DNA of 64,000 bases. It comes from Cordia subcordata (lineage: Eukaryota > Streptophyta > Magnoliopsida > Boraginales > Cordiaceae). Both the position numbers and the translations under genes were made by a program. Under the pieces are notes generated by a model. The model was not told the origin of the DNA. It was given only the letters and a program-made list of their open reading frames with translations, and did no database searches. The DNA is taken from positions 14,879,001 to 14,943,000 of the forward strand of contig JAPTOF010000006.1 of assembly GCA_028554755.1 (NCBI GenBank), in the 5' to 3' direction. Every line of letters begins with the position of its first letter. Position 1 is the stretch's first letter. This document shows, piece by piece, positions 47,813-59,700 of the stretch.

Positions 47813-48693
47813 CAGAGTTGGCTTAATACATTTGGGGGTCTAAAGCTAACATTCGAGATGGGGCCTTTTATGAATTTTATTTAAAATATTATTTTTCTAA
47901 CTTTTCTAAGTACAGAGTTACTAATTAGATTTTTATAATCAATTGATTCTAATATTTCTTAAATTAATATTATGACTAATCTGTTTCATCTTTTTCTAGT
48001 CTTAGGGCCTATTTAGATTATCTTTTTTTCCCATGAAGAAGAACTTTCTTTTTTTTTTTTTTCCCTTGAAAAAGCACAAATTTTTATGATAAGTATTTGG
48101 ATTAAATTTTAAAAGAAAAAAAATTCAATTTGATCAGCATTTTTTAGAAACTAGAACTTTTAAATTATCCAAATAAACACCTTTTTCAAAAGTTTTAAAG
48201 AAAAGCGCTTTTAAAAAACTAATTCAAATAAGCCCTAAAAGCGATTTTATTAATTTTAGTTTTGAAAAACATACCTTTTGCTGCTAAAGCAGCAACTATT
48301 AAAATAATTAACATTAATTATTTTATAGGTTATATGAGTATTTGCAAAGAAATTATGTTTTTTTAGTATGATCAAGCATATCCGTTGGAGTATTATCTTC
48401 TATAATATTTATTTTCTCTTAAATTTTTTAATTCTAAAAATAGATTTAAACCATCAATATGTAAATAACTAACGATAGGGTGTTGACTAATTAAGAGAGA
48501 GAATGAATTTATTATAGATTGTGGGTCTTTTTCTTTAATTTATGATTTTTTTGTCAAAAATAATACTAAATATGATAACTATTTTTTTTTGTAATTATAT
48601 AACCTATAATAATAAAATTTTAAAATTTGGGGCGTAAAATTTTTGGGGGCCTAAAGCGATGGCTTTACTTGTTTTACCATTGAGCCACCCCTG
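47813..48693. mobile_element. hAT-type non-autonomous element
   Basis: An 881-bp element starting CAGAGTTGGCTTAAT and ending ATTGAGCCACCCCTG, an imperfect inverted repeat of about 15 bp. It is flanked by TTAAAATC (47805-47812) and TTAAAATG (48694-48701), an 8-bp duplication with one mismatch, as for hAT elements. Subterminal 'GGGGGTCTAAAGC' and 'GGGGGCCTAAAGC' segments occur near the two ends. A PIF-type MITE (48005-48235) is nested inside. No coding sequence. Confidence 0.72.
48005..48235. mobile_element. PIF-type MITE, copy 3, nested in the hAT element
   Basis: A 231-bp element with ends GGGCCTATTTAGATTATC and AATTCAAATAAGCCC. The interior has the same run-rich layout as the copies at 3624 and 30179, but it is more diverged. 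The flanks are TTA on the left and TAA on the right, so the target duplication is degraded or off by one. Confidence 0.6.
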
Positions 48694-48701
48694 TTAAAAT
48701 G

Positions 48702-50115
48702 TCTTATTATAAATTTTTTATAAAATAGCAAGTAAGATTTAAAAGCAACAAGTGATTGCAATAATGAAAGCCAATTGTGTTATTCTGTCTAATTGTCTAT
48801 TATACTGTTTTTTTGCTTTTATTTGATTATACTGAAGGAATATCGTGCAATTCTTTGTTACACTAATTTACTTTTTACTTCCCTTTTATTTATTTTAAAC
48901 CTCCATGCTACCCTTAACCAAATCCCCATCTAAATAAGATGTGAGCGAGGTCATCACTCGTTATAGACTAATTTCAATTACTTGAGTTATTACTTAATCC
49001 TTTTTAGGTAATTGTAGGTGTTAAAAATCATTGAGCTTATATCTTAAAAGCTAACTAGTCAGTATGAGAAATAGTGTAAACCTTATATAGTAGAAAACTA
49101 GACGTCGTCGGTTCTTATTATAATAAATTAGTATAACAAATTTTAATTTATATCTTTAATTTTTCTAAATTTATTTGTCAATTTAATATTAACTCAAAAA
49201 TTTTTAAAAAGAAAATTTACTCCGTCTCTGTTATGCTTGCGTCGAGCCCCATGTTATCGGCTCCTGAACAGTATATATTTCTTCAGCTTGGACTTCGTTA
49301 TATGTCACTCTTGATTTGTTTATGCATGGATATCTCTACATATGTTAGTGGTCGGCTTTCCCAAAAGCATCACGAGAATAGCACCTCAAAAAGGACCTTT
49401 TCATAATCAATTAGTTTAAAAGTTGAGTAATGGTTAATAATTTCTATTATCCATGAAACCTTGAAATTTCAGAAACACCATCATGCATGAGGTGACCACT
49501 ATATATAATAGTAATCTTGTAGATTTTAGTAAAGCCAAAGTACAAGTAGCTAAGAATAAATTCTTGTAGCAAAAGAAAGCCATCCGGCTCCCATGTATCT
49601 ACGTGTCATGCGGCTCCGTATATATTCTCCGTCATCAGCTACCAAACAATCCTCATCCGTAAAAGCCGACAGAAGAAAGAAGATGTCTCCTTGTTGACGG
49701 CTTCTTTCTTTTTCTTTTTTTCCTTTAAATTAAGATATCTCAGATCATATTGAATCTTGAAATTAATCTGTTTTAAGTTGGAAGCAGTGAAAAAGAATAT
49801 GATATTTATCAAGTTAGAAGTGGTAAAAGAAAAATCCCTAATTGATATTAGGCCAAAAGCAATGAGAAAAAAAAAAAAAAAAAACTTCCAACATGGATAT
49901 TTCTCTAAAACTGAAATTGTGTTCTTCTGTGTGTCAATTTTTGATCATCCAAAAAGGACCTTTCTTTTTTATTTTCATTGCTAAAATACATTTTTTGTTT
50001 TCTATTGATGAAATCAAATCAATTAGAAATAGTTCAAAAAAAAAAAAAATTGCATCAAATTTACTTTTTCAACTCAACAGTTGCTTATCCATAAGCTATT
50101 ATGAATTAAAGACAA
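48702..50115. other. Spacer with isolated promoter-like motifs
   Basis: No gene is recognised. An ACGTGTC motif (49601-49607) and a GCCGAC motif (49665-49670) lie within 70 bp in a locally more GC-rich patch. An A-run near 49867-49883 makes the two ORFs here unreliable. Confidence 0.3.
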
Positions 50116-50196
50116 GCTGTATATGGTGAAATTGGTAGACATGCTACTCTTCAAAGTAGTGTTAGAGAATCTCAATTTAACTCCAAGAGAATAAGA
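50116..50196 (+). pseudogene. Plastid-like trnL-UAG remnant
   Basis: ATGGTGAAATTGGTAGACA followed by TGCTACTCTT, AAGTAGTGTTAGAG and ATCTC matches the layout of plastid tRNA-Leu(UAG), including its long variable arm. The anticodon loop has lost or changed bases (TTCAAAG where TTAGGAAG is expected), and the T-loop GTTCGAGTCC is altered to ATTTAACTCC. It is a nuclear copy of plastid DNA, decayed. No wider plastid flank was recognised. Confidence 0.65.
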
Positions 50197-51107
50197 CTAT
50201 TATTATCTAAACCAACAACTTGTTGGTTGTTGGTGGCTTTTACAGTGATTGCTAGGCGTCAAAAAAGTCGAAACCAAAATATTCATGATACGGATAATGA
50301 TCTAATATCATGATCATTGATGATGCTTTTCATATTAGTGGTATGCAAGTTATTCGTTTTCTTTTCCGCGACCAATATAACTGAAGCAATGATTTACAAG
50401 CTAGCAAAATATGACGAAACTAAGTATACATACATAAACAGTATTTCTAGTACTTATCAAGTTTAGACTGAATTGATTCTGTGATACATATAAGTATTTT
50501 TTCTTAATCGATTAAAAGTATTTCCATCCACATAGCCGCATTATTACGTCCAGCCAAAAAATAACTCAAGAATCGACAAATTATTCAGTAAAATGATTCA
50601 TCCCACTTTAGATGTCTGAGTCCTAATTTGACAACAATAGTTAATAAAAAAAAGTTAATCTACTAGGATGAATCTGAGCGTGCTTTTTAATTGAAGAAGA
50701 ACCTTAATTAAATTCAAAAAATAAAATTTTACGTTAGTATGAAATATAATATGATCGAGATGGTCTGTAAGAATCATATTTGAATATATAATATTAATCT
50801 CGTTACGAGATGTAACACTTTAAACATAAGAAATTAAGTGACATTTCTAATGCAATATGAACATGAGCTAGCTTTGTTTTACAGATGGGACATGTAAAAA
50901 TTAATTGTGGTCCAGAGATAGACGACACTAGATTTGTTCCCAATACCACGGCTGAAGAAATAAAGCAAGAATCTTCAAGTAGGTGTAGATTAATACTATA
51001 TGCAAGTTGATTATATGCCAATTTTAGTATCCTGTTCTATATGCTCCATAATTGTTGTGATATGTCAAAGAATCAAACTTTTTGAATCACAATCAGCTTT
51101 ATCAAAT
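50197..51107. other. Spacer before Copia-3
   Basis: No gene is seen. A palindrome ACCAACAAC/GTTGTTGGT sits at 50211-50234. The last part may include decayed Copia-3 sequence that I could not align by eye. Confidence 0.35.
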
Positions 51108-51791
51108 GGGTTCGATGCAAGTGCAATTATGATCTACGTTATCAAACTGGCACACAAATCAGATGTTTTCTCTATTTTTCAATGTTTTAAATTAATGGTT
51201 GAGAAATAATTTTTAACATCTATTGCTACTGTGTATTTTGAAGATGGAACTGAGTATAATGGTTTGAAACCTTGTTTTTTTTTTTTTTTTTTGGCTCAAA
51301 AATGGAACACAACACTTTATATCACCACCCTACGCACTTAAACGTATATCCTTTGCTGAAAGGAGACACTGTCAAATTGTCGAGTGTGGTATAACTTTGC
51401 TTTACAAAGCCATTCTGCCATTATCATTTTGGTCCTTACCCTTTCAAACAATAGTGTTTTTAATTAATAGGCTCATAATGCCAATTTTAGATTATAAATC
51501 CCCATATGAGGGTATTTTTAACCAACAACCAAATTACTCCAAATTGAGAATTTGTGGATGCTTATGCTATCCCTGGTTGCATAAATTAGAGCCATAGTCC
51601 TCATCATGTATATTTCTTGGCTACAGTCCCAAGCATGTTTATTTCTTGGCTATTCTTCCATTAATGATGCATATGTGTGTTTTGAACCTACTAATCATAA
51701 ATTTTTCTAATCTAAACGTGTGTGTTTTGTGGAAGATGTTTTTCCAGTTTATAGATAAAAATACTATTGTTAATTGGTGCAAGAACGGTTC
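51108..51791 (+). pseudogene. Copia-3 integrase fragment
   Basis: Reads 'KSDVFSIFQCFKLMVEK', then a degraded 'EDGTEYNGLK' (the Asp region), an inserted run of about 18 T (51276-51293), the 'RRHCQIVE'-like region, and 'LYKAILPLSFWSLPFQTIVF' through 'FGYS'-type sequence (about 51,390-51,640). These are the core and C-terminal parts of a Copia integrase. Stops and the T-run disrupt it. It ends where the TRIM begins (51792). Confidence 0.8.
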
Positions 51792-53822
51792 TGTAAGTCC
51801 CTGATGAAGGGTATTTTTATAGAATTTTTAGGATAATTTTTGGTGTTTTAATTTGAATTTGTTAATTAAAAGTTTGATATTTTGGTCAAGATAGCTTTGA
51901 AAATGATTTGGAGTGATTTGCTATTTATTTGAAATATTTTGTGTATTTTAGGTACAATTTAGGAAGCAAGTCACGAAATTCCTATGCAAGTTATGAAAAT
52001 TCGAAGCAAGTTATGATATCTGGCCACAAGTCATGAAGTTGCGGCAAAGAGTTTCATGACTATGTCATGAAGTTTCTGGAGTGTCATGAAATCTGGATGC
52101 AAGTCATGAAGTTTCACCTGCAATATATTTTGATGGAAATTTGAATTTAAGCTTATGGAAACTTGGAATTTTGTTCCTAACATGTTTGGAAGACCTATTT
52201 GAGGATTGGAATTACTTTATGATGGATATTATTTTGCCTTTTTGTTTGAGGAGAGTTATTTTTGGAAGGTTTCTTGGAGAGAAAGTTGTATTAGTTTAGG
52301 AAACCTTTTTCCAATTAGAACTCTTTCTTTTATTATAAATAGAGGGAGAAAAAATAAAAGTAGGGAGGGGAAAAAAAAAAGAGAAAAATGTCTAGTTCAA
52401 GAAGAGAATAAGAACGTGAAGATTCTCTCGAGAAGAAGATTTTTATTGGACTAAGTTTTTCTTTCTCTTTTCTCTAGTTTATCCATGTTTATAAGCAATT
52501 TTAGTATTGCTTTTGTTTTGGTTTCTTTTAGTATGGAGTAATTTTCTTTAGTTAAGGGAAGCATGAAACTCTACTTTACTATAGATGTTTGATTTCAATT
52601 TATGAATTTCAGATTTTGTTTTTATGATGAATATTTGTTCTTAATGCTTGCTCTTGATTGTTTGATTTCAATTTTTTAGTGAAGTATTAAAATTGAGAAG
52701 TTAGGGATTTGTTCTTGATCAATCTTGTTGCATGAGTATGTGTGTTCTTGCATAACCTATTAGCCTAGTGGAGGTTCTGAAGAGGTGTCATTAAATTAAT
52801 TTGTGGCCAAAGTTATTTGACTTAGGGGATGTTCCGAGGAGGTCCCTTTAGGTTGAATAACTGAGTTTTAGTTCTTATGTTGTTCAACTCTAGAATGTTC
52901 CGAGGTGTCTAGATTAAATTGAGAATCGTAGTTCCTGGAAGATGGTTAAGTAGGCTTTTGTAGTAACTCGCCACCCTAAATTTGAAACTCTAAATTAAAA
53001 TCAACATCCGGTGAGCTAGAGTAGAGTGTGTACCCTAACACTTAGTCATTATTGAATTTCCCTTTTTGATTTTGCATTGTTCTCCTTTATTTTCAATTTG
53101 TTTTCACCTAAGTTTTACTTTTTGTTCTTAATTTTCCAACATAATTCGATTACTCAAATAATGAATTCAATATCAAAAAAAGATTGTCAATATAAAATTT
53201 GGTCCTCGTGGGAATGATTTTTGGACTCAATTTGTCCTATATTATTGATATGACTAGTACATTTGCTAGTGTCGGCTAGGACACATCAGTCCCACATCGA
53301 TTTATGGCGTAATTTGTAACTTGTTTATAAGTGTATGGTGTGGTATAACTAATAATTTGGGTTAGCCACTTTGGGCCAGTTGATTAGAGGTTCAAATAGT
53401 TACTAGTTATGAATACAACACCAATATCCCTCGCGGGCTTGGGGATTTATGCTTAGAAGCGTGACAAAGTGGTATCACCAGCTAGTTGCAAGAGCTAAGT
53501 GCTATGCAAAGCAAAGTGCTGCATTAAGTATGTGGCAAGAGCAATCTCTTGAGCCTGTAAGAGCCACCTTTAGAGTCTTGTACTACTTGGTCTTATGTGA
53601 TTGTGATCGTGGACCTATGATGAGGATGTAAGGTCCTCAATAAGAGGCGATTATAATGTGCCACATCAATTTGTGGGATGATTTGTGACTTTTTTATAAG
53701 TGGGTGATATGGATATAACTAATAACTTGGGTTAACCATTTTGGGCCAGTTGATTAGAAGTTCAAGTAATTATTAGTTATGCCTATTACACCTATCTCAC
53801 TCGCGGGCTCGAGGGTGTGACA
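51792..53822 (+). mobile_element. TRIM element split by a solo LTR
   Basis: A miniature LTR retrotransposon. Its first LTR is 51792-51801 plus 53294-53466; the second is about 53652-53822. Both read 'CCACATCrATTT' near the start and end in GTGACA. The 185-bp internal region begins with a primer-binding-like TGGTATCACCAGC (53470-53482, matching TGGTATCAGAGC in most positions) and ends with a short purine tract. Flanks GGTTC (51787-51791) and GATTC (53823-53827) are a 4-of-5 target duplication. No coding capacity. A separate solo LTR (51802-53288) sits in its first LTR. Confidence 0.75.
51802..53288 (+). mobile_element. Solo LTR, 1.49 kb, inside the TRIM
   Basis: Starts TGATGAAGGG and ends GGACACATCA, flanked by perfect GTCCC duplications (51797-51801 and 53289-53293). 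It contains three to four CAAGTCATGAAGTT-like repeats at about 51960-52115 and a 'TGGTCCTCGTGGGAATGA' segment (about 53197-53216) reminiscent of large Gypsy-type or LARD LTRs. No internal region or second LTR remains, so recombination between its LTRs has removed the rest. The Gypsy assignment is inference. The ORF at 52206 is not a gene. Confidence 0.8.
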
Positions 53823-54514
53823 GATTCTTCTGCTCAAAATGGCCCAAATACTATTGCATCTCCATTTGTCTCTTTGCATGCCATGCCAATTGTCACAGCT
53901 CTTCCTATTGTCCCAACACATCATGCTTCTCCACATCAGTCACCAGCCATATGCTCTAAAAATTTTTCACCCATTCAACTAAATGATTAATGTAGTATTC
54001 CCTGAATCACTAACTCTTCTAACAAATTGACTACCTCAGAATGTGCAAATTCATCTTCCATTGTAAGTCAATCAAAACAAAGTATAATGCCTTCTTTGAG
54101 CTTCCCGTCCCAAAGTGATGAAGTGCCCTTGTCTCATCAACAAGCCACAACACTTGTCAATTCTCATCCAATGCAAACATGGGCCACGAACAAAATTTTC
54201 AAACCCAAAAATATTGTCATTAACAACCATAAAACATCCTATTTTATGTTTTTTTGGCCTTCTCAAAAAAGATGCCCTTAAGCATCTGCAGTGGTAGCTA
54301 GCAATGCAAGAAGAGCTTTATACTTTTCACAAAAATTCAACATGGGAGCTGGTTCCATATGACCCTCTTCTAAATGTCATTGGATGTAAATGGGTCTTTT
54401 GTATGAAGTGTCATCCCGATGGAAGCATAGCTAGATATAAAGCACGCCTTGTGACAAACTGCTTCAATCAACGTTTTGTAATCACGAGACTTTTAGTCTA
54501 GTGGTAAAAGATTC
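53823..54514 (+). pseudogene. Copia-3 linker and RT start
   Basis: Carries the Pro/Ser/Thr-rich linker between integrase and RT, the Copia landmark 'NSHPMQTWATNKIFKPK' (about 54,160-54,210), 'LYTFHKNSTWELVPYDP', 'IGCKWVFCMKCHPDGSIARY' (about 54,381-54,440) and, after a frame change, 'HETFSLVVKDS' ending at the solo LTR. In-frame stops and that frame change make it non-functional. Confidence 0.82.
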
Positions 54515-56533
54515 TATTATGGGGCAAATAATCTTAACAGGAGAGGGGCTGAATTAAGATTATGCTACTTTTGTCTTTGTTGATGTGTAGGATGAAGGAA
54601 GAATAAGGCAGAATTTTGATCACCCAGACGAAGGAGCTTCATTAGATGAAGACAATTATGTGCCTTTGTTCCACACAGACTCAAATGTATAAGTTATTTA
54701 CATGTCATCACATTCAAAGATTGTTCGCAACCTATCAAAATTAAAAAAAAAAAAAAGATATGAACTATTCACATTCACCAAAACAATAACTTAAGCACAT
54801 TAATTTGTGCTTGATGATGTTCTTCTGCTAGTCAATTTAACGAAACCTTTTCCTCCTTTTCATCTTAGTAATCACTTTCTTATGATTTTCTAAGAAGTTT
54901 AGATAGTTTGGATGATATACATCTTCTCTTTGGCTCTTTAACTACATTCATCAATCTAGCAAAGTAGAAATTGAAGCAACTCAATAAAAATTTGAAATCA
55001 AGAGAGTAAATAAATTTCCGACAAGCAATTTATTAAACAGGTTGCAAGCAATATGAAAGTCATTGAAGTAGGAAGAGAAAAGCGTAGAATGCATTGGATT
55101 TTTAGGTGGTTCGGCTAAGCCAATGTCCACCGCATAAGAGTTCTTCCCTTAGGACTTCAACCTTTTTCACTATAGATACTTCTTCAAATGTTGGTGGAGT
55201 ATAAACCAATTTGTTACAACTCTTTGAAGCACCCTCTTCAAAGAACCCAAGTGAAAGCACCTCACCAAGGATTTAGACACTCTTTTCAAGCTAAGAGATC
55301 AATCTCAAATCTACCGTAACTATGGAGTGTAATTATGATTGGTAATGATAAGAAAAGTACGAAGTTTCCTCAACCTCACCTAATTGATATGAAAATGAAT
55401 AGCTCTTGTATGACTTAATGAAATAGACAATCTAAAGCTCAAGAATGTTTGCAGTCCTCAAGTGTGTATTGAAAAACTTTAGAATGATGTTTAAATAGTG
55501 TTAAAAAGAGCTATTGAACATAATTAACAGAGAGAAAATCGCGTAAGGTAAGAGTATAATGAAAAACATGCCAAAAATAGGTTTTAATGGACAAATTTCA
55601 AAAGCTGTAGAGCAGGGGCCGGTCGATTGAGGGTGCGTTTGACCTGTCCCTCTGACATTCTAGTCACCCCCTATGGCACAAGTCGATTGCCCGACTTGGG
55701 AATTTGGTGGGGTCCAAAAAACAACAATTCTAGGTTGGTTGCATTGGGTCTTAATCAAGAGCCGGCTAGGAGGTCCGACTTATATTAGAGAATACTGTTT
55801 TTGCCCTTTTTTCTAATTTACTTTCAATCCTTGTTCAAGGAACTATTTTTTAGCAATTAAAAAAGCAATAATGGGAATTCAATATCAAAATGGAAAGTTT
55901 GAAAACAACTTTGAAAGTATTTTTTAAATCTTGAAAGAGATTTGTCAATGTAGAATAATTTCAAAACAAAAAAGAAAGTCAAGGATTTGCTTTTCAACAA
56001 AAACCTTTCCAAGATTAAGTGTCCAAACAATTATTTCTCAAAGAATTTTAAGATACAATTTTAACATTCCAAAAACAAAATTTAAGAAGTCAAAAGATCA
56101 TTTTGAGGGTTATGAAAAGAATGTCTTTGAAAAGAGTATGAGATTTAGAAAGTAAATTCAAGGTTATATACAATAAGAGCAAGAATAAAAGAAAACAAGC
56201 TAGCACCCCTTATGTCTTCTCATCTCCGGCCTTATATCTCCTTTTGCTCTTGACTTGAAATTTCTTGCATGGACTTCATATATTTAAGCGCACAAGCTTT
56301 CCATGACCTTCCATATAATCAAGCTTTACAAGACATAGCTCAAAAAGAATAATCACATATGAAGCATTCAATCCATACATTCAATTTGTAGCTATTTTTC
56401 CATAACTCATTCATCATATAATTAATCCTAGATAAAATCAATATGAGTCATAGCCAATAAAATTATTGTGAATCATAGTCAATCTATTATTTTCATCACC
56501 AAAACATTAATTGAAAATCATATAATGCTAACA
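54515..56533 (-). mobile_element. Solo LTR (Tork-type), 2.0 kb, minus strand, inside Copia-3
   Basis: On the minus strand it starts TGTTAGCATTATATGATTTTC and runs to GCCCCATAATA. It is flanked by perfect GATTC duplications (54510-54514 and 56534-56538), and Copia-3 RT resumes in frame after removing it with one duplicate. It shares start, the 'GGTGGACATTGGCTTAGCCG' segment (about 55,105-55,125) and end region with the solo LTR at 9358-10681, but is about 700 bp longer, so it is a diverged family member. The final CA has become TA. ORFs within are not genes. Confidence 0.82.
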
Positions 56534-56788
56534 GATTCCATTGCAAGAGTTCTTTGAAAATTGCAATTTCTTGTGGTTTGAGCATAAATCAATTGGACGT
56601 GAATAATGTATTCTTTCATGGACATTTAATTGAAGAATTTTTCATGTCTTAACCTCTTGGTTTTGTGGACTCTTCAAATCCTAGTCATGTTTACTGCTTG
56701 CTATAATCTTTTTATGGCCTAAAGCAGGCCCTTCGTGCATAGTTCTTGCAGCTCCAAAACTTTACTTTGTTGATGGAATTTTGTGGTA
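56534..56788 (+). pseudogene. Copia-3 RT middle fragment
   Basis: Continues the RT: 'QLDVNNVFFHGHLIEEFFM' (about 56,590-56,650), 'PLGFVDSSNPSHVY', and 'SLYGLKQA' with stops. It ends at TGGTA (56784-56788), where Copia-4 inserted. Confidence 0.8.
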
Positions 56789-59700
56789 TTAATGTGTATA
56801 TATAGCATGTCGATATATATCCTTTGTATAAGGCTAAAGTTGTAATTGTACTCATGATATTCAAGCATAAATACAAGCAAAGCACCCTAGTTTGGGTGTG
56901 CGACCATAATTCTCTATATGGTATCATTCACGCCTCCAAGATCCTAAAACCCTACCTTTCTCACCATGTCTACCACTGCTACTACCTCAAGTATCTTTGT
57001 CACTACTGTTTCTCAACCCATAACCATGGAGTAGTTGCCTAGTTTTTCTTTTCCCTTTTCTTCGACAGACACAAACACGTCTTTTCCAAGTTTTTCTATC
57101 GTATCTCATGATCCAACAGCATTATCCTCTACGTCAGTTGCCTTGGCATCGCTGCCTTCTCCCATCAATGCCTTCTCTATCTCAATTATTCTTCCTCACC
57201 TATCTTTTGTGTTACAACTCCCCAACCTTAGCAATCTCAACATTACCACCTTGGTAACAATTCATTTTGACCACACCAATTATCACGTATGGAGATCACA
57301 AATGGGGCCTATTCTATACACTTATGGTATGTTAAGTATTGTTGATGGTTCTCTTCCTTACCTTCCTCCAGATTCTGTCAACCACATACCCTGGATGCGC
57401 CTTGATAGCTTGGTCAGAACTTGGCTAAACTACCTTTACTAGCAAGATCATACCAGATATTTTCATATCACATCCAGTCGTGCTACATGGTTTGCACTTG
57501 AAAAAACATTACCTGGACAATTCAAAAGCAAATTCCAGTGCACTTCGTCTTCAGTTATACGCCTTGTGCAAGGGAACCAAAATGATGGAAGATTATTTGA
57601 AGGAAATCAAAACCATCGTAGATGCCTTATTTGATGTTCAAAAACCAGTCGTTGAGGATGATCTAATAACAATTGCTCTTCATGGTCTACCTACAGAATA
57701 TAATACATTCGTTATTGCTCTCATTAACTCTGGCGAGATGCTCACATTCTGGTGTAGGAGGTGCATCTTAAGCTTACTGAGCGGTTGAGTTCTCCTACTA
57801 CTTACACTGTCTCTGTTGCAAGTACCACTCAACCGTCCAACCAAGGTTCTCAATCAAGCCAGTGTGGTAGAGGTAATGATTGAAATCGTAAGGGAAATTG
57901 CGGAAGAGGAGTAAACAATAGTTTTAAGTCCCCTCCTGGTACTAGTCATGGCATTGTTCTTACTGGTCAGCATCTATCCACGGTACAAAATCAATTTAGC
58001 TATCCAAGTCAGGATCAATCGGGTACCACTAATACCAATCATTCTGTGAGTTCACTTCGATCCTCTAATTTTTCTCTATCTCAATCTGACAGCATTCTTG
58101 GTCTTTCCCATTTATTCACATCCCTCTTTTATCAAATATGCAATTTCTTGGGACATCTTGTTTTTAATTGCCCACACAGGTTTAATCATGCTGTAGTTGC
58201 ATCTGACCTTGCCAAGTCCTTCGTTACCATGACTGCTAGCATGGCCAATGACGCCACGTGGTATCCTAACTCCACTAGCTTGGTTCACATAACATCCCAT
58301 TCAAGTATGCTACATTCTTAACTCCATATACTGAACGTTCTAAAATTTTGGTTGGAAATGGTACACAATTGTCTATTCGTCACATTGACACGGCATAATT
58401 ACATACCTTTACTAGGCCTCTTCAACTTAAAGATGTGCTACATATTCCTCATCTTTCTCATAATCTCTTATCTATTTGTAAATTATGTGCTGATAACAAT
58501 TATCTTGTTGTGTTTGACTCTAACTCTTTTTCCCTTGAAGACAAGGTCATCGGTTTCCCTCTCCTTCATACGACCAATCAAAGTGACTTGTGTATCCCTT
58601 GCTTGCTGGAAATGTGTCCCCCAAGTTACATGCCTTGGTCGCTCATAACATAAGTGGAGATATATGGCATCAGAGATTAGGCCATTTAGACTCTGGTTTG
58701 TTATCTTTTTTGCAATCCAAAAATGTTGTTAAATGTTCAAAATCAAAATTTGATTTTTGTGTGGAATGTAAGATAGGTAAAAATACTTGTCTCCTGTTTA
58801 ATCTCGTTGAACATTCTGCCCCCTACCCTTTTTATTTAATACATTATGATGTTTGGACATCTTATGTTAAGTCAAATTTGGGCTACCGGTATTTTGTTTT
58901 ATTTTTGGATGATTAATCACTTTTTACATGACTTTTCTCATGCATTGAAAATCTAAGGTCTTCACTTATTTTAAAACATTTAAATTAGGTTGAACTATTT
59001 TTTAACATCAAATAGTTTCAAAGTGATGGTGACGGTGAGTTTGATAATCGCTTATTCCACTTATTTTCTCAAGAAAATGGCATTATATTTCATAAGTCTT
59101 GTCTGGACACTCCACAACAAAATGAAATGGCCGAATAAAAACAACGTCATATTAGTAAAGTGGCACACATATTTCTCATTCATGTATCCACGCCACATTT
59201 TTTTTGGCTAGACTTCGTGTATGCTGCTATTTTTGTTATAAATAGACTTCCATCCCCTACATTGTCATACAAATCTCCATGTAAATTGTTATTCCATGGG
59301 TTACCAGATGATCACTTTTTTCACTCATTTGGTTGTGCATGTTTCCCAAAACTCACTGCAAGGGTGTCACATAAACTAGAACCTAAGTCTGTCTTCTTGT
59401 GTGTTCTTAGGTTATGTATATGACTATAAAGGGTACTATTGTGTTGATCCCACTATTGGCAGGGTTTACATTAGCTGGCATGTCCATTTTGATGAACGTT
59501 TCTATCCCTTTTCTACGTTCGCTGCATCAAAGTCTGTTGGTCCTTCTCCATCCTAGGTAGTTCAATTCACAGCTAGGCCACAATCGTTAACTGCCACAAA
59601 CCCACAATCATCTAAGGCCACGACCAACATTACCGCCACTTCACTAGTCATACCATCTTCCTCCCCTCACCTGGTCAGTAGCTTAAGATCAGGTATTGAT

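Noticed and set aside
52206..52454. 82-aa ORF that looks protein-like
   Set aside because: Lies wholly within a solo LTR with a perfect GTCCC duplication; no domain.
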